The translations under genes and the position numbers were made by a program. A stretch of 15,938 nt of DNA, from contig JAQGGU010000085.1 in NCBI GenBank assembly GCA_028289265.1, positions 1 to 15,938 of the forward strand. Direction: 5' to 3'. The stretch's first letter is position 1. Each line of letters starts with the position of its first letter. This DNA comes from Candidatus Saccharimonadota bacterium (GTDB lineage Bacteria > Patescibacteriota > Saccharimonadia > Saccharimonadales > UBA4665). Shown piece after piece: positions 6,791-13,495 of this stretch. Below the pieces are notes generated by a model. That model did not search any database and had not been told where the DNA came from. It saw only the letters and a program-made list of their open reading frames with translations.

Positions 6791-7262
6791 GTATAGGCGG
6801 CTCAACGTAGGCTATTCCAACGAATAACTCGGAAGCTCCCTGCCGGCTATTATTACGCCTGGGCTGAAACTCTTCGGGGATCTGGGCCACTCCTTCGCGG
6901 GCTAAGGCCTCCCATACCTCCACATCGCGTTCATGCTCAGCAAAAGGATCATTCATAAATATCTCCCCGTGTCCAAGCGTCGTGTCCTCGATAGCCAATA
7001 GGTACGCTGCGAGGCGCACTTCCCTGTCTAAATGCCTGTCCGTTACTTCAAGGCGGGTAAAATACCGCCTGGCGTTAGGCGCCCGCACAATGGTAGCCTG
7101 CCCAGCCCCTCCATGGGTCGCATCTATTAGGAGATAATTGTCTGTAATGACATGGAAACTAGGCCTGATATCAGGCACCAAGACAACTTCTGGCAGCTTA
7201 TTGTCCGGATCTACGGCCTCTCTCACAAAGCTCGTCTCTAATCTGTGAATTTCTCGTGCCAT
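6774..7262 (-). CDS. Unknown 162-residue protein, possibly a divergent GNAT-like fold
   Basis: A clean frame with a good start: ATG 7262 follows AAAGGGAAG and an extended -10 promoter. I do not recognise the family with confidence. The first 75 residues look beta-rich (VVLVPDIRPSFHVITDNYLLID). A helical part follows (REVRLAAYLLAIEDTTLG), and then HGEIFMNDPFAEHERDVEVWEALAREGVAQ. The last segment recalls the C-terminal half of small N-acetyltransferases, but no acetyl-CoA-binding RxxGxG/A loop is evident, so this is speculative. No signal peptide or membrane span. Its gene is divergent from valS and overlaps tsaD tail to tail by 17 bp. Confidence 0.8.
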   Translation of the reverse strand: MAREIHRLETSFVREAVDPDNKLPEVVLVPDIRPSFHVITDNYLLIDATHGGAGQATIVRAPNARRYFTRLEVTDRHLDREVRLAAYLLAIEDTTLGHGEIFMNDPFAEHERDVEVWEALAREGVAQIPEEFQPRRNNSRQGASELFVGIAYVEPPIPTLRG

Positions 7263-7280
7263 AGCTTCCCTTTCAAGGCA

Positions 7281-7289
7281 AGTATAGCA
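7281..7289 (-). promoter_or_regulatory. Extended -10 promoter of the 162-residue gene
   Basis: Minus-strand TGC plus TATACT (7286-7281). It predicts a short leader that includes the AAAGGGAAG ribosome-binding site before ATG 7262. Confidence 0.5.
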
Positions 7290-7314
7290 AATTTTAGTTC
7301 ATATTTTGTACAGT

Positions 7315-7344
7315 TTGACACCAGTTCCCTATCGGGGTTATGCT
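7315..7344 (+). promoter_or_regulatory. Promoter of valS and its leader
   Basis: TTGACA (7315-7320), then TATGCT (7339-7344) at an 18-bp spacing, or TTATGC (7338-7343) at 17 bp. The predicted start of transcription is near 7351, far upstream of the valS ATG at 7620. Confidence 0.5.
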
Positions 7345-7396
7345 TAGAGGGTCAAAAACAAAAAGTCCGTCGTACATATAACTGTACAGAGAAAAC

Positions 7397-7435
7397 TTGC
7401 ACATAGTTGCAGACCTCGCACATAGTTTGCGGACG
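7397..7435 (+). repeat. Tandem 19/20-nt repeat forming two similar hairpins
   Basis: Unit 1 is TTGCACATAGTTGCAGACC (7397-7415) and unit 2 is TCGCACATAGTTTGCGGACG (7416-7435). Each folds into a short stem with a CATAGT(T) loop. The T7398-A7411 pair of unit 1 is replaced by C7417-G7431 in unit 2, so the pairing is kept although both bases differ. Confidence 0.6.
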
Positions 7436-7529
7436 AAAATTTGTTCCGGTGGACGGAATGTCAGGAAAGGGAATTAAACAAAGGGCTTTTCATGTGAAAA
7501 GGCTTATGTTTAGTGCGCTTTTCACGTGG

Positions 7530-7585
7530 AATTAGCATAAACATTACAGAGGTGGGAAATTACCCTCTTAGGTGTTATGCTAATT
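7530..7585 (+). repeat. Long imperfect stem-loop upstream of valS
   Basis: Perfect 11-bp outer arms AATTAGCATAA (7530-7540) and TTATGCTAATT (7575-7585), an imperfect middle with G-T pairs, and an inner AGAGG/CCTCT stem (7548-7552 with 7564-7568). It ends 34 bases before the valS start and has no U-tract. Confidence 0.6.
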
Positions 7586-7619
7586 GTAGTTAATGGGACT
7601 ATTTTAAAGAGAGACGTGT

Positions 7620-10181
7620 ATGAAATTGCCGAAAATTTACGAACCAGGTTTATACGAAAATGATATCTACGCCTTATGGGAACGCGCCGAGGCTTTTAAG
7701 CCGTCAGGGAAGGGCGATCCATACACGATCGTCATGCCACCGCCAAACGCGAATGGCAACCTGCACATTGGTCACGAACTAACTGCCGCCCTTGAGGATA
7801 TCGCAGCTCGCTACCACCGCTTAAAAGGCGATAATACTTTACTTCTGCCAGGCGCAGACCATGCTGGCTTTGAAACACAATCAGTTTACGAAAAACACCT
7901 AGCCAAAGAAGGGAAGAGCCGCTTTGATTTCTCGCGCGAGGAGCTGTACCGCCAAATATGGGATTTTGTAGCCCTGAACAGGGATAATTTTGAGATGCAA
8001 ATGCGTCGTATGGGAGTTAGCTGCGACTGGTCGCGTTTTACCTTTACGCTTGACGATAAAATCGTTAAAACTGCTTATCACACTTTCAAAAAAATGTGGG
8101 ATGAAGGCCGTATTTACAGAGGCGAGCGCTTAGTCAACTTCTGTACCTTCCATGGCACGGCCTTTGCCGACATCGAAGTGGTGTACAAGGAAGAAAAAAG
8201 TAAACTGTGGTATCTGAAGTATCCACTGACTGATGGCAGCGGAGAGATCATTGTCGCCACCACCCGTCCGGAGACTATGTTTGGCGACACTGCTGTCGCC
8301 GTCCATCCGAATGACCAAACCTATGCCAAATATATTGGTAAAACGGTTAAACTACCCCTTACAAAAAGGGAAATCCCCGTCATTGCTGACGACTTTGTAG
8401 ACCCGCAGTTTGGCACCGGTGCCGTCAAGATCACGCCAGCCCACGACCAGAACGACTATGACGCCGGCCAACGCCACGACTTGCCAAAAATCACCGTCAT
8501 CCACACCGACGGAACGCTCAACGACGAAGTGCCGGAAGCATACCGTGGTATGCCGGTCCTCGAGGCGCGCGAACGCGTAGCCAAAGATTTGAAAGAGCAG
8601 GGGATACTTGAAAAGACTGAAGACTACGCGCACAACGTCGGACACTGTTACAAGTGCAACACCGTTATCCAGCCACTGCTCCGCGAACAATGGTTTGTCG
8701 ATATGCAGCCGCTCGCTCGTGACGCCATCAAGGTATTGAAGGCGGACAAGATTAAGTTTTATCCGGATGCCAAGAAAGACCAGCTGGTCACATACCTGGA
8801 GGGCCTGCGCGACTGGAACATCTCGCGGCAGATAGCATGGGGTATTCCTATCCCGGCATTCCAGAATGTCGACGATCCTGACGATTGGATTTATGACGAA
8901 AGGGTAGGGGAAGAACTGATAACTATCGGCGACAAGACCTACCACCGCGATCCTGACGTCTTCGATACCTGGTTCTCCAGCAGCTCCTGGCCCTACGCCA
9001 CACTTGGTTACCCGGACAGCGACGACTTCAAGACGTTCTATCCGACTGGCCTCATGGAAACTGGCGGAGAAATCCTTTACCCATGGGTCTCCCGCATGGT
9101 CATGCTGGGGTTGTACGTAACGGGTGATATTCCTTTCAAAGAAGTCTACATCCATGGCTATGTCATGGCCGAAGACGGCTCAAAGATGAGCAAGTCCGTC
9201 GGCAATGTAGTCGACCCGCTACCTGTCATTGAGCAGTACGGATCTGACGCGCTGCGCATGGGTATCATTAGCGGCCGCAGCCCGGCCGTCAACCGCGGCT
9301 ACGACACGCGTAAGGTGGAAGAAGCCCGTAACTTCGCTAACAAGCTATGGAACGTCGCTCGCTTTATCGAAGATATCGTCGGCGATGAATTCAGCGGGAA
9401 GGGAAGCTGCAAACCGCAAACTGCGGCCGACCATTGGATGTTGAGAGAATTACAACGAACAGACGAGTTAATCTCTTCCCACTTGGACGAGTACCGCTTC
9501 AGCGAAGCCTATGACGTTTTGTACCATTTCGTATGGGACGACTTCGCCGACTGGTACATCGAGGCCAGCAAGTCTGCACCAAACAAGGCGTTACTGGCCT
9601 ATGCCTTAGAAAATATTCTCAAACTCGCGCATCCTTTTGCGCCGTTTGTTACTGAAACTATTTGGCAGACCTTAGCGTGGGAAGGGAATAGCATTTTAGC
9701 TAAAGCTTCCTGGCCCGAGAAGTCGCGCTATGACGATGGTGAGGCTGACATTTTCAATGAGATCAAAGCAATCGTCATGGAAACTCGCTTCATTACCACG
9801 GCACTCCGCGTCCAAGGGGCAACGCTCTATTACACCAATGTATCATTCCTGACAGACAATGCCGAGCTCATAACACGTTTGGCGCGCTTGAACGCCGTCA
9901 CAGAAGTCACCGATGGCACTGGGCTGTACCTGACGAGCACTAAGTACCGCAGTTGGCTGGATATCGATGCCGACACCGCTCGGGGCTATCAAAAGCAACT
10001 CGGCGAGAAGCGGGACGCCCAGGAGCAAGTCATCAAGCGCCTGGAAGGCCGCTTAGCTAATAAGTCATATGTCGACAATGCCCCAAAAAAAGTAGTTGAT
10101 GAGACAAAGCAGCAGCTCGAAGATGCTAAAGGACAGCTCGAAGCCCTCACCAAAGAATACGAACGCTTCGGCACGGAATAA
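7620..10181 (+). CDS. valS: Valyl-tRNA synthetase
   Basis: Class Ia aminoacyl-tRNA synthetase that charges tRNA-Val with valine and edits threonine mischarging. The Rossmann-fold signature PPPNANGNLHIGH carries HIGH at 49-52. The editing domain has TTRPETMFGDTAVAVHP (214-230). A zinc-knuckle-like GHCYKC lies near 341-346 and is followed by REQWFV. The DGSKMSKSVGNVVDP segment carries KMSKS at 522-526. The anticodon-binding helical domain follows, and the last 65 residues form the ValS-type C-terminal coiled coil (QKQLGEKRDAQEQVIKRLEG and so on). At 853 residues it is slightly shorter than B. subtilis or E. coli ValS, but no motif is missing. The ATG at 7620 has only a weak purine-rich stretch (AAAGAGAGA) upstream, and the gene has a long structured leader. 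The downstream flavoprotein gene starts two bases after its stop. Confidence 0.97.
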   Translation: MKLPKIYEPGLYENDIYALWERAEAFKPSGKGDPYTIVMPPPNANGNLHIGHELTAALEDIAARYHRLKGDNTLLLPGADHAGFETQSVYEKHLAKEGKSRFDFSREELYRQIWDFVALNRDNFEMQMRRMGVSCDWSRFTFTLDDKIVKTAYHTFKKMWDEGRIYRGERLVNFCTFHGTAFADIEVVYKEEKSKLWYLKYPLTDGSGEIIVATTRPETMFGDTAVAVHPNDQTYAKYIGKTVKLPLTKREIPVIADDFVDPQFGTGAVKITPAHDQNDYDAGQRHDLPKITVIHTDGTLNDEVPEAYRGMPVLEARERVAKDLKEQGILEKTEDYAHNVGHCYKCNTVIQPLLREQWFVDMQPLARDAIKVLKADKIKFYPDAKKDQLVTYLEGLRDWNISRQIAWGIPIPAFQNVDDPDDWIYDERVGEELITIGDKTYHRDPDVFDTWFSSSSWPYATLGYPDSDDFKTFYPTGLMETGGEILYPWVSRMVMLGLYVTGDIPFKEVYIHGYVMAEDGSKMSKSVGNVVDPLPVIEQYGSDALRMGIISGRSPAVNRGYDTRKVEEARNFANKLWNVARFIEDIVGDEFSGKGSCKPQTAADHWMLRELQRTDELISSHLDEYRFSEAYDVLYHFVWDDFADWYIEASKSAPNKALLAYALENILKLAHPFAPFVTETIWQTLAWEGNSILAKASWPEKSRYDDGEADIFNEIKAIVMETRFITTALRVQGATLYYTNVSFLTDNAELITRLARLNAVTEVTDGTGLYLTSTKYRSWLDIDADTARGYQKQLGEKRDAQEQVIKRLEGRLANKSYVDNAPKKVVDETKQQLEDAKGQLEALTKEYERFGTE

Positions 10182-10183
10182 CT

Positions 10184-10669
10184 ATGAGCGGCCCGAATGA
10201 CGGGATTATGAGATTACTCCAAACTGCCCGGCACGCTGCTATGGCCACTGTCAATAATGATGGCTCTCCGCACAATACCCCATTCTTGTTCTTGCATGAC
10301 GAAGGTTTTGCCAAAATATTTTGGAGTTCGCACCTAGAATCACAACATTCACAGAATATACTCCGTACGGGACAGATTTTTGTAGTAGTCTACGATGTCC
10401 TAGAAAAAGGCGGGGTATACTTTCGTGCGAACAATGGGCGCATTCTCGAAGACGAGGAGCTAAAACTTGCGCTCGACACTCATAACGCCATTCGAGCCCA
10501 GGACAACAAAAGAGCCCTCACAGCCAGCTATTACACTGGAGACGCTCCGCAAAAGATGTGGGGTGCCGATATTTCAGAAATTTGGATCAATGATGTCCTG
10601 CGGGATGACTCCGGACTTGTTGTTAAGGACTTCCGACAAAAAGTATCACCCGAAGATTTAATCTCATAA
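10184..10669 (+). CDS. PNPOx-like FMN-binding split-barrel protein
   Basis: 161 residues resembling the pyridoxamine 5'-phosphate oxidase-like superfamily. The N-terminal pattern LLQTARHAAMATVNNDGSPHNTPFLFLHDEG is the characteristic strand-turn-strand start, followed by KIFWSSHLESQHSQNILRTGQIFVVVYD. Members bind FMN or F420 and reduce small substrates or degrade haem; which applies here cannot be told, and a true PdxH is unlikely given the short length. The ATG lies two bases after the valS stop (TAACTATG), so it is almost certainly translated from the valS transcript by coupling. The 3' end stops seven bases short of the convergent HTH-HAD gene, with no room for a separate terminator. Confidence 0.8.
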   Translation: MSGPNDGIMRLLQTARHAAMATVNNDGSPHNTPFLFLHDEGFAKIFWSSHLESQHSQNILRTGQIFVVVYDVLEKGGVYFRANNGRILEDEELKLALDTHNAIRAQDNKRALTASYYTGDAPQKMWGADISEIWINDVLRDDSGLVVKDFRQKVSPEDLIS

Positions 10670-10676
10670 AAACTAC

Positions 10677-11540
10677 CTATACAACAGCGGGCTCGAGAGA
10701 GCCGCGGATGCGGGGGATGGTTTCTTCGGGGTGATAGTCGTCGCACCACAGGACATGCCAACCAAGTTTGTCAGCCGTCATGATATTTGGCCGAGAATCG
10801 TCAATGAAGAGTATTTCCTCGGGCTTTACACCAGCACGCTCAGCAGCTATTTCAAATATCTTTGTCTCAGGTTTGATGGCACCGACTTCTGAAGAGTCAA
10901 TAATAACGTCGTAGTCGACATCCGGCAGAATGCCACGGGCGCGCATTGCAAGAACAAAGCCCGGCATGATATTTGTCAGCAGCCCAACCCTATAATGCGC
11001 GGCGGTCCAGCGGACAAGCTCGTCCATGCCCCTTACGGGCTCAACACTGTCCAGATAATAAGCCTCCCAGTCCAAAGTGGGCATACCCACCCGCTCGGCA
11101 AACCGCCGATTGAATTCATCCATCGACATAGCTCCACGGCAGACGTCGTCGTTATACTGCCAATAGGTCGTCTCAATGACATCGGCCGATACACCGCTCT
11201 CCTCGGCCAACCGCATAAATGCGCGATGAAAGAAGTGCACCAGGCAGCCGTTGATATCAAAGTAAACAAAGCGCACACCGCTCTTCGAAACTGCTTTACT
11301 GGCCTTATTTGTAGAAACTAGCGGCGGCGCCACTGAATGTCCCATAAGCTGGTCCAGTGAAATACCAAGAGCTGTAGAGATGTGCTGAATAGTGAATATT
11401 GAGGGGGACTTGATGGCACCGCGTTCTATCTTAGCAAGGGTAGAGTAGCTTATATTAGCCTTATGGCACAACGCTTGCTGCGTCAGTCCGCTCGCACGGC
11501 GCGCTTCCTGCAATCTTTGGCCCAACCCCTTCTCATCCAT
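10677..11540 (-). CDS. XRE-type HTH fused to a HAD-family hydrolase-like domain
   Basis: 287 residues in two parts. Residues 7-66 are an XRE/Cro helix-turn-helix (GQRLQEARRASGLTQQALCH, then KANISYSTLAKIERG and IFTIQHISTALGISLDQLM). After a linker, residues 89-280 form a HAD-IA domain: motif I FVYFDINGCLV (Asp95, Asn97), motif II LLTN (Thr189), motif III IKPETKIFE (Lys223) and motif IV ILFIDDSRPNI (Asp247-Asp248). In HAD phosphatases the second motif I acid is Asp; here it is Asn, so phosphatase activity may be lost or altered. A one-protein metabolite sensor and DNA-binding regulator is a reasonable inference. The ATG at 11540 follows an extended -10 (TGGTATGAT) by six bases with no Shine-Dalgarno, so the mRNA is probably leaderless. 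Confidence 0.88.
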   Translation of the reverse strand: MDEKGLGQRLQEARRASGLTQQALCHKANISYSTLAKIERGAIKSPSIFTIQHISTALGISLDQLMGHSVAPPLVSTNKASKAVSKSGVRFVYFDINGCLVHFFHRAFMRLAEESGVSADVIETTYWQYNDDVCRGAMSMDEFNRRFAERVGMPTLDWEAYYLDSVEPVRGMDELVRWTAAHYRVGLLTNIMPGFVLAMRARGILPDVDYDVIIDSSEVGAIKPETKIFEIAAERAGVKPEEILFIDDSRPNIMTADKLGWHVLWCDDYHPEETIPRIRGSLEPAVV

Positions 11541-11546
11541 AGCCGT

Positions 11547-11575
11547 ATCATACCAGTTTTAACCATAATTGGAAA
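11547..11575 (-). promoter_or_regulatory. Promoter of the HTH-HAD gene
   Basis: Minus-strand TTTCCA (11575-11570), a 17-bp spacer, and TATGAT (11552-11547) preceded by TGG. The -10 ends six bases before ATG 11540, so transcription should begin at the start codon. Confidence 0.5.
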
Positions 11576-11660
11576 GATAACTAGCACGATAATACTACAG
11601 TCGAGGATAAGCCACCTCTATTAACCTCGCAAAGTAGTGCTTGAGTGAAAAGATAAGATA

Positions 11661-11840
11661 TTAGAAACCGAGGACAAGTTTAAGTAGCGAAAAGATAACA
11701 AGGAACATAATCGCACCGGCCAGGGCGGCAAGAGCGAAATTGGACTGGGGACTAGCGTTACCGTTTGCCCGGGCCAATTTGTTGTACGACCAGGCTGTCA
11801 CGCCGACGGCGAGTATAAGGGAAAGTAACCAGGTAGGCAT
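11661..11840 (-). CDS. 59-residue two-helix membrane protein
   Basis: A short frame beginning MPTWLLSLILAVGVTAWSYN and ending LVIFSLLKLVLGF. It has two hydrophobic segments, residues 3-18 and 36-57, joined by a short polar loop (NKLARANGNASPQSN) with two basic residues. This is a typical small hairpin membrane protein; the function is unknown. It lies 61 bp downstream of the HIT-family gene on the same strand. TGGTAAACT, an extended -10 like the one before rocF, ends nine bases before its ATG. The composition is clearly that of a membrane protein rather than a chance frame. Confidence 0.65.
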   Translation of the reverse strand: MPTWLLSLILAVGVTAWSYNKLARANGNASPQSNFALAALAGAIMFLVIFSLLKLVLGF

Positions 11841-11901
11841 AATATAAGCAGTTTACCATTTATTAGGTATTCGCCCAAGACGTACATATATGAACGGCCA
11901 G

Positions 11902-12294
11902 CTAAAACTTCAGCTTCTCTGCCATAGCTGCCAACGCGGCGTGGTCGGGCTCGGCATGCGGCTTGGGCGTACGGGCAAATTCTTCCGAAGTAGAAAAGGG
12001 GATTAAGTGTACGTGGGCGTGCGGCACATCGGTTCCGATGACCTTTACCCCCACATACGGCACTGGTAGGATTTCGCGCTGGCGTCGAGCAACTTTTTTG
12101 GCCGTCGCCATGAACGCCTCATAGTCCTCGTCCGCTAAATCCCAAAGGAACTCTACCTGTTTTTTAGGAATAACCAAGGCGTGGCCCAGTTGAGAGGAAT
12201 AAATATCAAGAAATACCAATGTTTTTTCATCTTCATAAATTTTGTGGGCGGGAATCTCCCCCTTGATGATCTTCGTAAATATACTGTCTTCCAT
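11902..12294 (-). CDS. HIT-family nucleotide hydrolase/transferase
   Basis: 130 residues with the histidine-triad motif HAHVHLIPF (His92, His94, His96). The HINT/Hit branch N-terminus SIFTKIIKGEIPAHKIYEDE is followed by FLDIYSSQLGHALVIPKKQ. Such proteins hydrolyse nucleoside phosphoramidates or dinucleotides in the cytoplasm. The frame extends upstream to 12582, but everything before ATG 12294 is antisense to the divergent membrane gene and lacks family similarity, so 12294 is the start. TACAAT ends seven bases before this ATG with no Shine-Dalgarno, suggesting a leaderless transcript. Confidence 0.93.
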   Translation of the reverse strand: MEDSIFTKIIKGEIPAHKIYEDEKTLVFLDIYSSQLGHALVIPKKQVEFLWDLADEDYEAFMATAKKVARRQREILPVPYVGVKVIGTDVPHAHVHLIPFSTSEEFARTPKPHAEPDHAALAAMAEKLKF

Positions 12295-12301
12295 ATAAAT
12301 G

Positions 12302-12324
12302 ATTGTACTACTTTGCGGTACAAT
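12302..12324. promoter_or_regulatory. Symmetric divergent promoter between HIT and membrane genes
   Basis: An inverted repeat ATTGTAC (12302-12308) and GTACAAT (12318-12324) contains a TACAAT -10 box on each strand. Each box ends exactly seven bases before an ATG: 12294 on the minus strand and 12332 on the plus strand. Both transcripts would be leaderless, and the two promoters must compete for the same DNA. Confidence 0.5.
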
Positions 12325-12331
12325 ACAAACT

Positions 12332-13495
12332 ATGCCGGAAAGACGCTTTTCTTTTTCCTTTCTCATAATAAGTACACTACTGACCATCGCGCTCGGGGGT
12401 TGGGTCATCACCTCTGCGCTGACTCGGACGGTCGGCCAGCCTGAGCAGGCAAAAGATTTACTCAATAAAAGTGGTTTATACCAGGCAATTATCCCGCAGC
12501 AGGTGGCCGATGCACAGAAAGCCAACCCTTCACTATCTGGTATACCCTTGGATAATCCGGAAATACAAAAAATCCTCGCCACTTCTTTGGATACGCAAAA
12601 ACTCCAGAACGAAGGCGATAAAGCCGTTGATGCCGTGTATGCATGGCTTGAAGGGAAGAGCGGCGAGCCTCGTATTGATATATCTGTTATGGCCGACCAG
12701 GAATCATTGGCACAGGCAGCCGGAGACTACGCCGCTAAACATGCAGCATCCCTACCAGCCTGCGGCCCTGGCGAAGCTGACTATGCCGCCTTTGCCGACA
12801 ACCCGCTCTCTGCGACTTGCTTGCCGGTAGGCATAAGCCCGGAAATCGTTCAAAGTAACGTCGAACAAGCCGTCGCCAATAACCCAGCACTCGGCACGAG
12901 CACACAGCTGACAGAGAACGACCTCAAACTGGCCAATGGAAAGACCATTATGGAGAGCTTCAATAGCGCTCCCGTTTGGTATCAGCGCGCCCGATTATTA
13001 CCTCTGATTTTTATCACTATTGCCGCTATCTGCGTAGTGCTATTACTTCTGATACTCAAGACTGAACAAGGTGTTAGATCAGCTGGCAAACATTTCCTAA
13101 GCGTGGGTATTACATTTGCTCTCGTCGCCATCGCACTAGCCTGGGGACTCGAAAAGTTATTCAGCACATTTATACCGAAGAGCGATAATCCGAACGTTGG
13201 CGACGCCCTCATGAAGTTATCGACGCTCTTTAACGCGGCGCTGCGTGACAATATGGTGCTCGTCAGCCTATATCTTGTAGCAGCCGGAGCCATCTTCTTG
13301 ATTTGCGCTCTACTACTAAGGCGAATGAAGCGGAGTACGGCCGGTACAACAACGCCCGAAGCCCCGACGGATACCCGTACGCCAGCACCACCCAAGACCA
13401 CTTTCGTTCCTGCAGCAAAGCCTGCTACTAAAAAACCAGCGAAAGCAGCGCCAAAAAAGAAACCCGCTACACACAAGAAAAAGAAAGTAGAGTAA
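12332..13495 (+). CDS. Four-helix membrane protein with Lys/Ala/Pro-rich cytoplasmic tail
   Basis: 387 residues from ATG 12332. Predicted spans are 8-30, 222-242, 254-274 and 308-329. The 190-residue region between spans 1 and 2 would be extracytoplasmic and carries two cysteines (Cys144, Cys163) that could form a disulfide. After span 4 a tail of about 55 residues is Thr/Pro-rich, then strongly basic (KPATKKPAKAAPKKKPATHK), like histone H1-type nucleic-acid-binding tails. No family is recognised. An upstream ATG at 12299 is possible but would overlap the divergent promoter. At 12332 a TACAAT box ends seven bases before the start. It is divergent from the HIT gene and ends about 200 bp before the DCC gene's stop. 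Confidence 0.85.
   Translation: MPERRFSFSFLIISTLLTIALGGWVITSALTRTVGQPEQAKDLLNKSGLYQAIIPQQVADAQKANPSLSGIPLDNPEIQKILATSLDTQKLQNEGDKAVDAVYAWLEGKSGEPRIDISVMADQESLAQAAGDYAAKHAASLPACGPGEADYAAFADNPLSATCLPVGISPEIVQSNVEQAVANNPALGTSTQLTENDLKLANGKTIMESFNSAPVWYQRARLLPLIFITIAAICVVLLLLILKTEQGVRSAGKHFLSVGITFALVAIALAWGLEKLFSTFIPKSDNPNVGDALMKLSTLFNAALRDNMVLVSLYLVAAGAIFLICALLLRRMKRSTAGTTTPEAPTDTRTPAPPKTTFVPAAKPATKKPAKAAPKKKPATHKKKKVE

Larger units (their letters stand above)
7263..7619 (+). ncRNA. Non-coding region with structured leader RNA upstream of valS
   Basis: A 357-bp gap without a plausible ORF. Predicted transcription from about 7351 gives a leader of roughly 270 nt. Visible hairpins, in order: GTACA/TGTAC (7372-7376 with 7383-7387); two tandem similar hairpins (7397-7412 and 7416-7432); TTCCG/CGGAA (7444-7458); CTTTTC/GAAAAG (7486-7501); and an 11-bp stem (7530-7540 with 7575-7585) enclosing AGAGG/CCTCT. 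A segment at 7365-7371 can pair with two different downstream sites, which would allow alternative folds. The canonical T-box sequence is absent. I infer a cis-regulatory leader for valS; ligand and mechanism are unknown. Confidence 0.5.

Noticed and set aside
7397..7435. CRISPR-like repeat pair
   Set aside because: There are only two adjacent units with no spacers between them and no cas genes; it reads as a tandem RNA hairpin duplication.
7263..7619. Classical T-box riboswitch upstream of valS
   Set aside because: The conserved T-box core (AGGGTGGNACCGCG) and a terminator with a U-tract are not present. The GTGGA loop at 7449-7453 only superficially recalls the UGGN bulge.
8352..9155. 267-codon minus-strand frame inside valS
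   Set aside because: It is antisense to conserved ValS motifs and has no start signals; long shadow frames are common opposite well-conserved genes.
10687..10705. GC-rich inverted repeat at the end of the HTH-HAD gene as a terminator
   Set aside because: It lies within coding sequence (the final codons) and lacks a U-tract.
11902..12582. Longer HIT protein starting at 12582
   Set aside because: The extra N-terminal 96 residues are antisense to the divergent membrane gene and unlike any HIT protein. The family N-terminus begins at ATG 12294.
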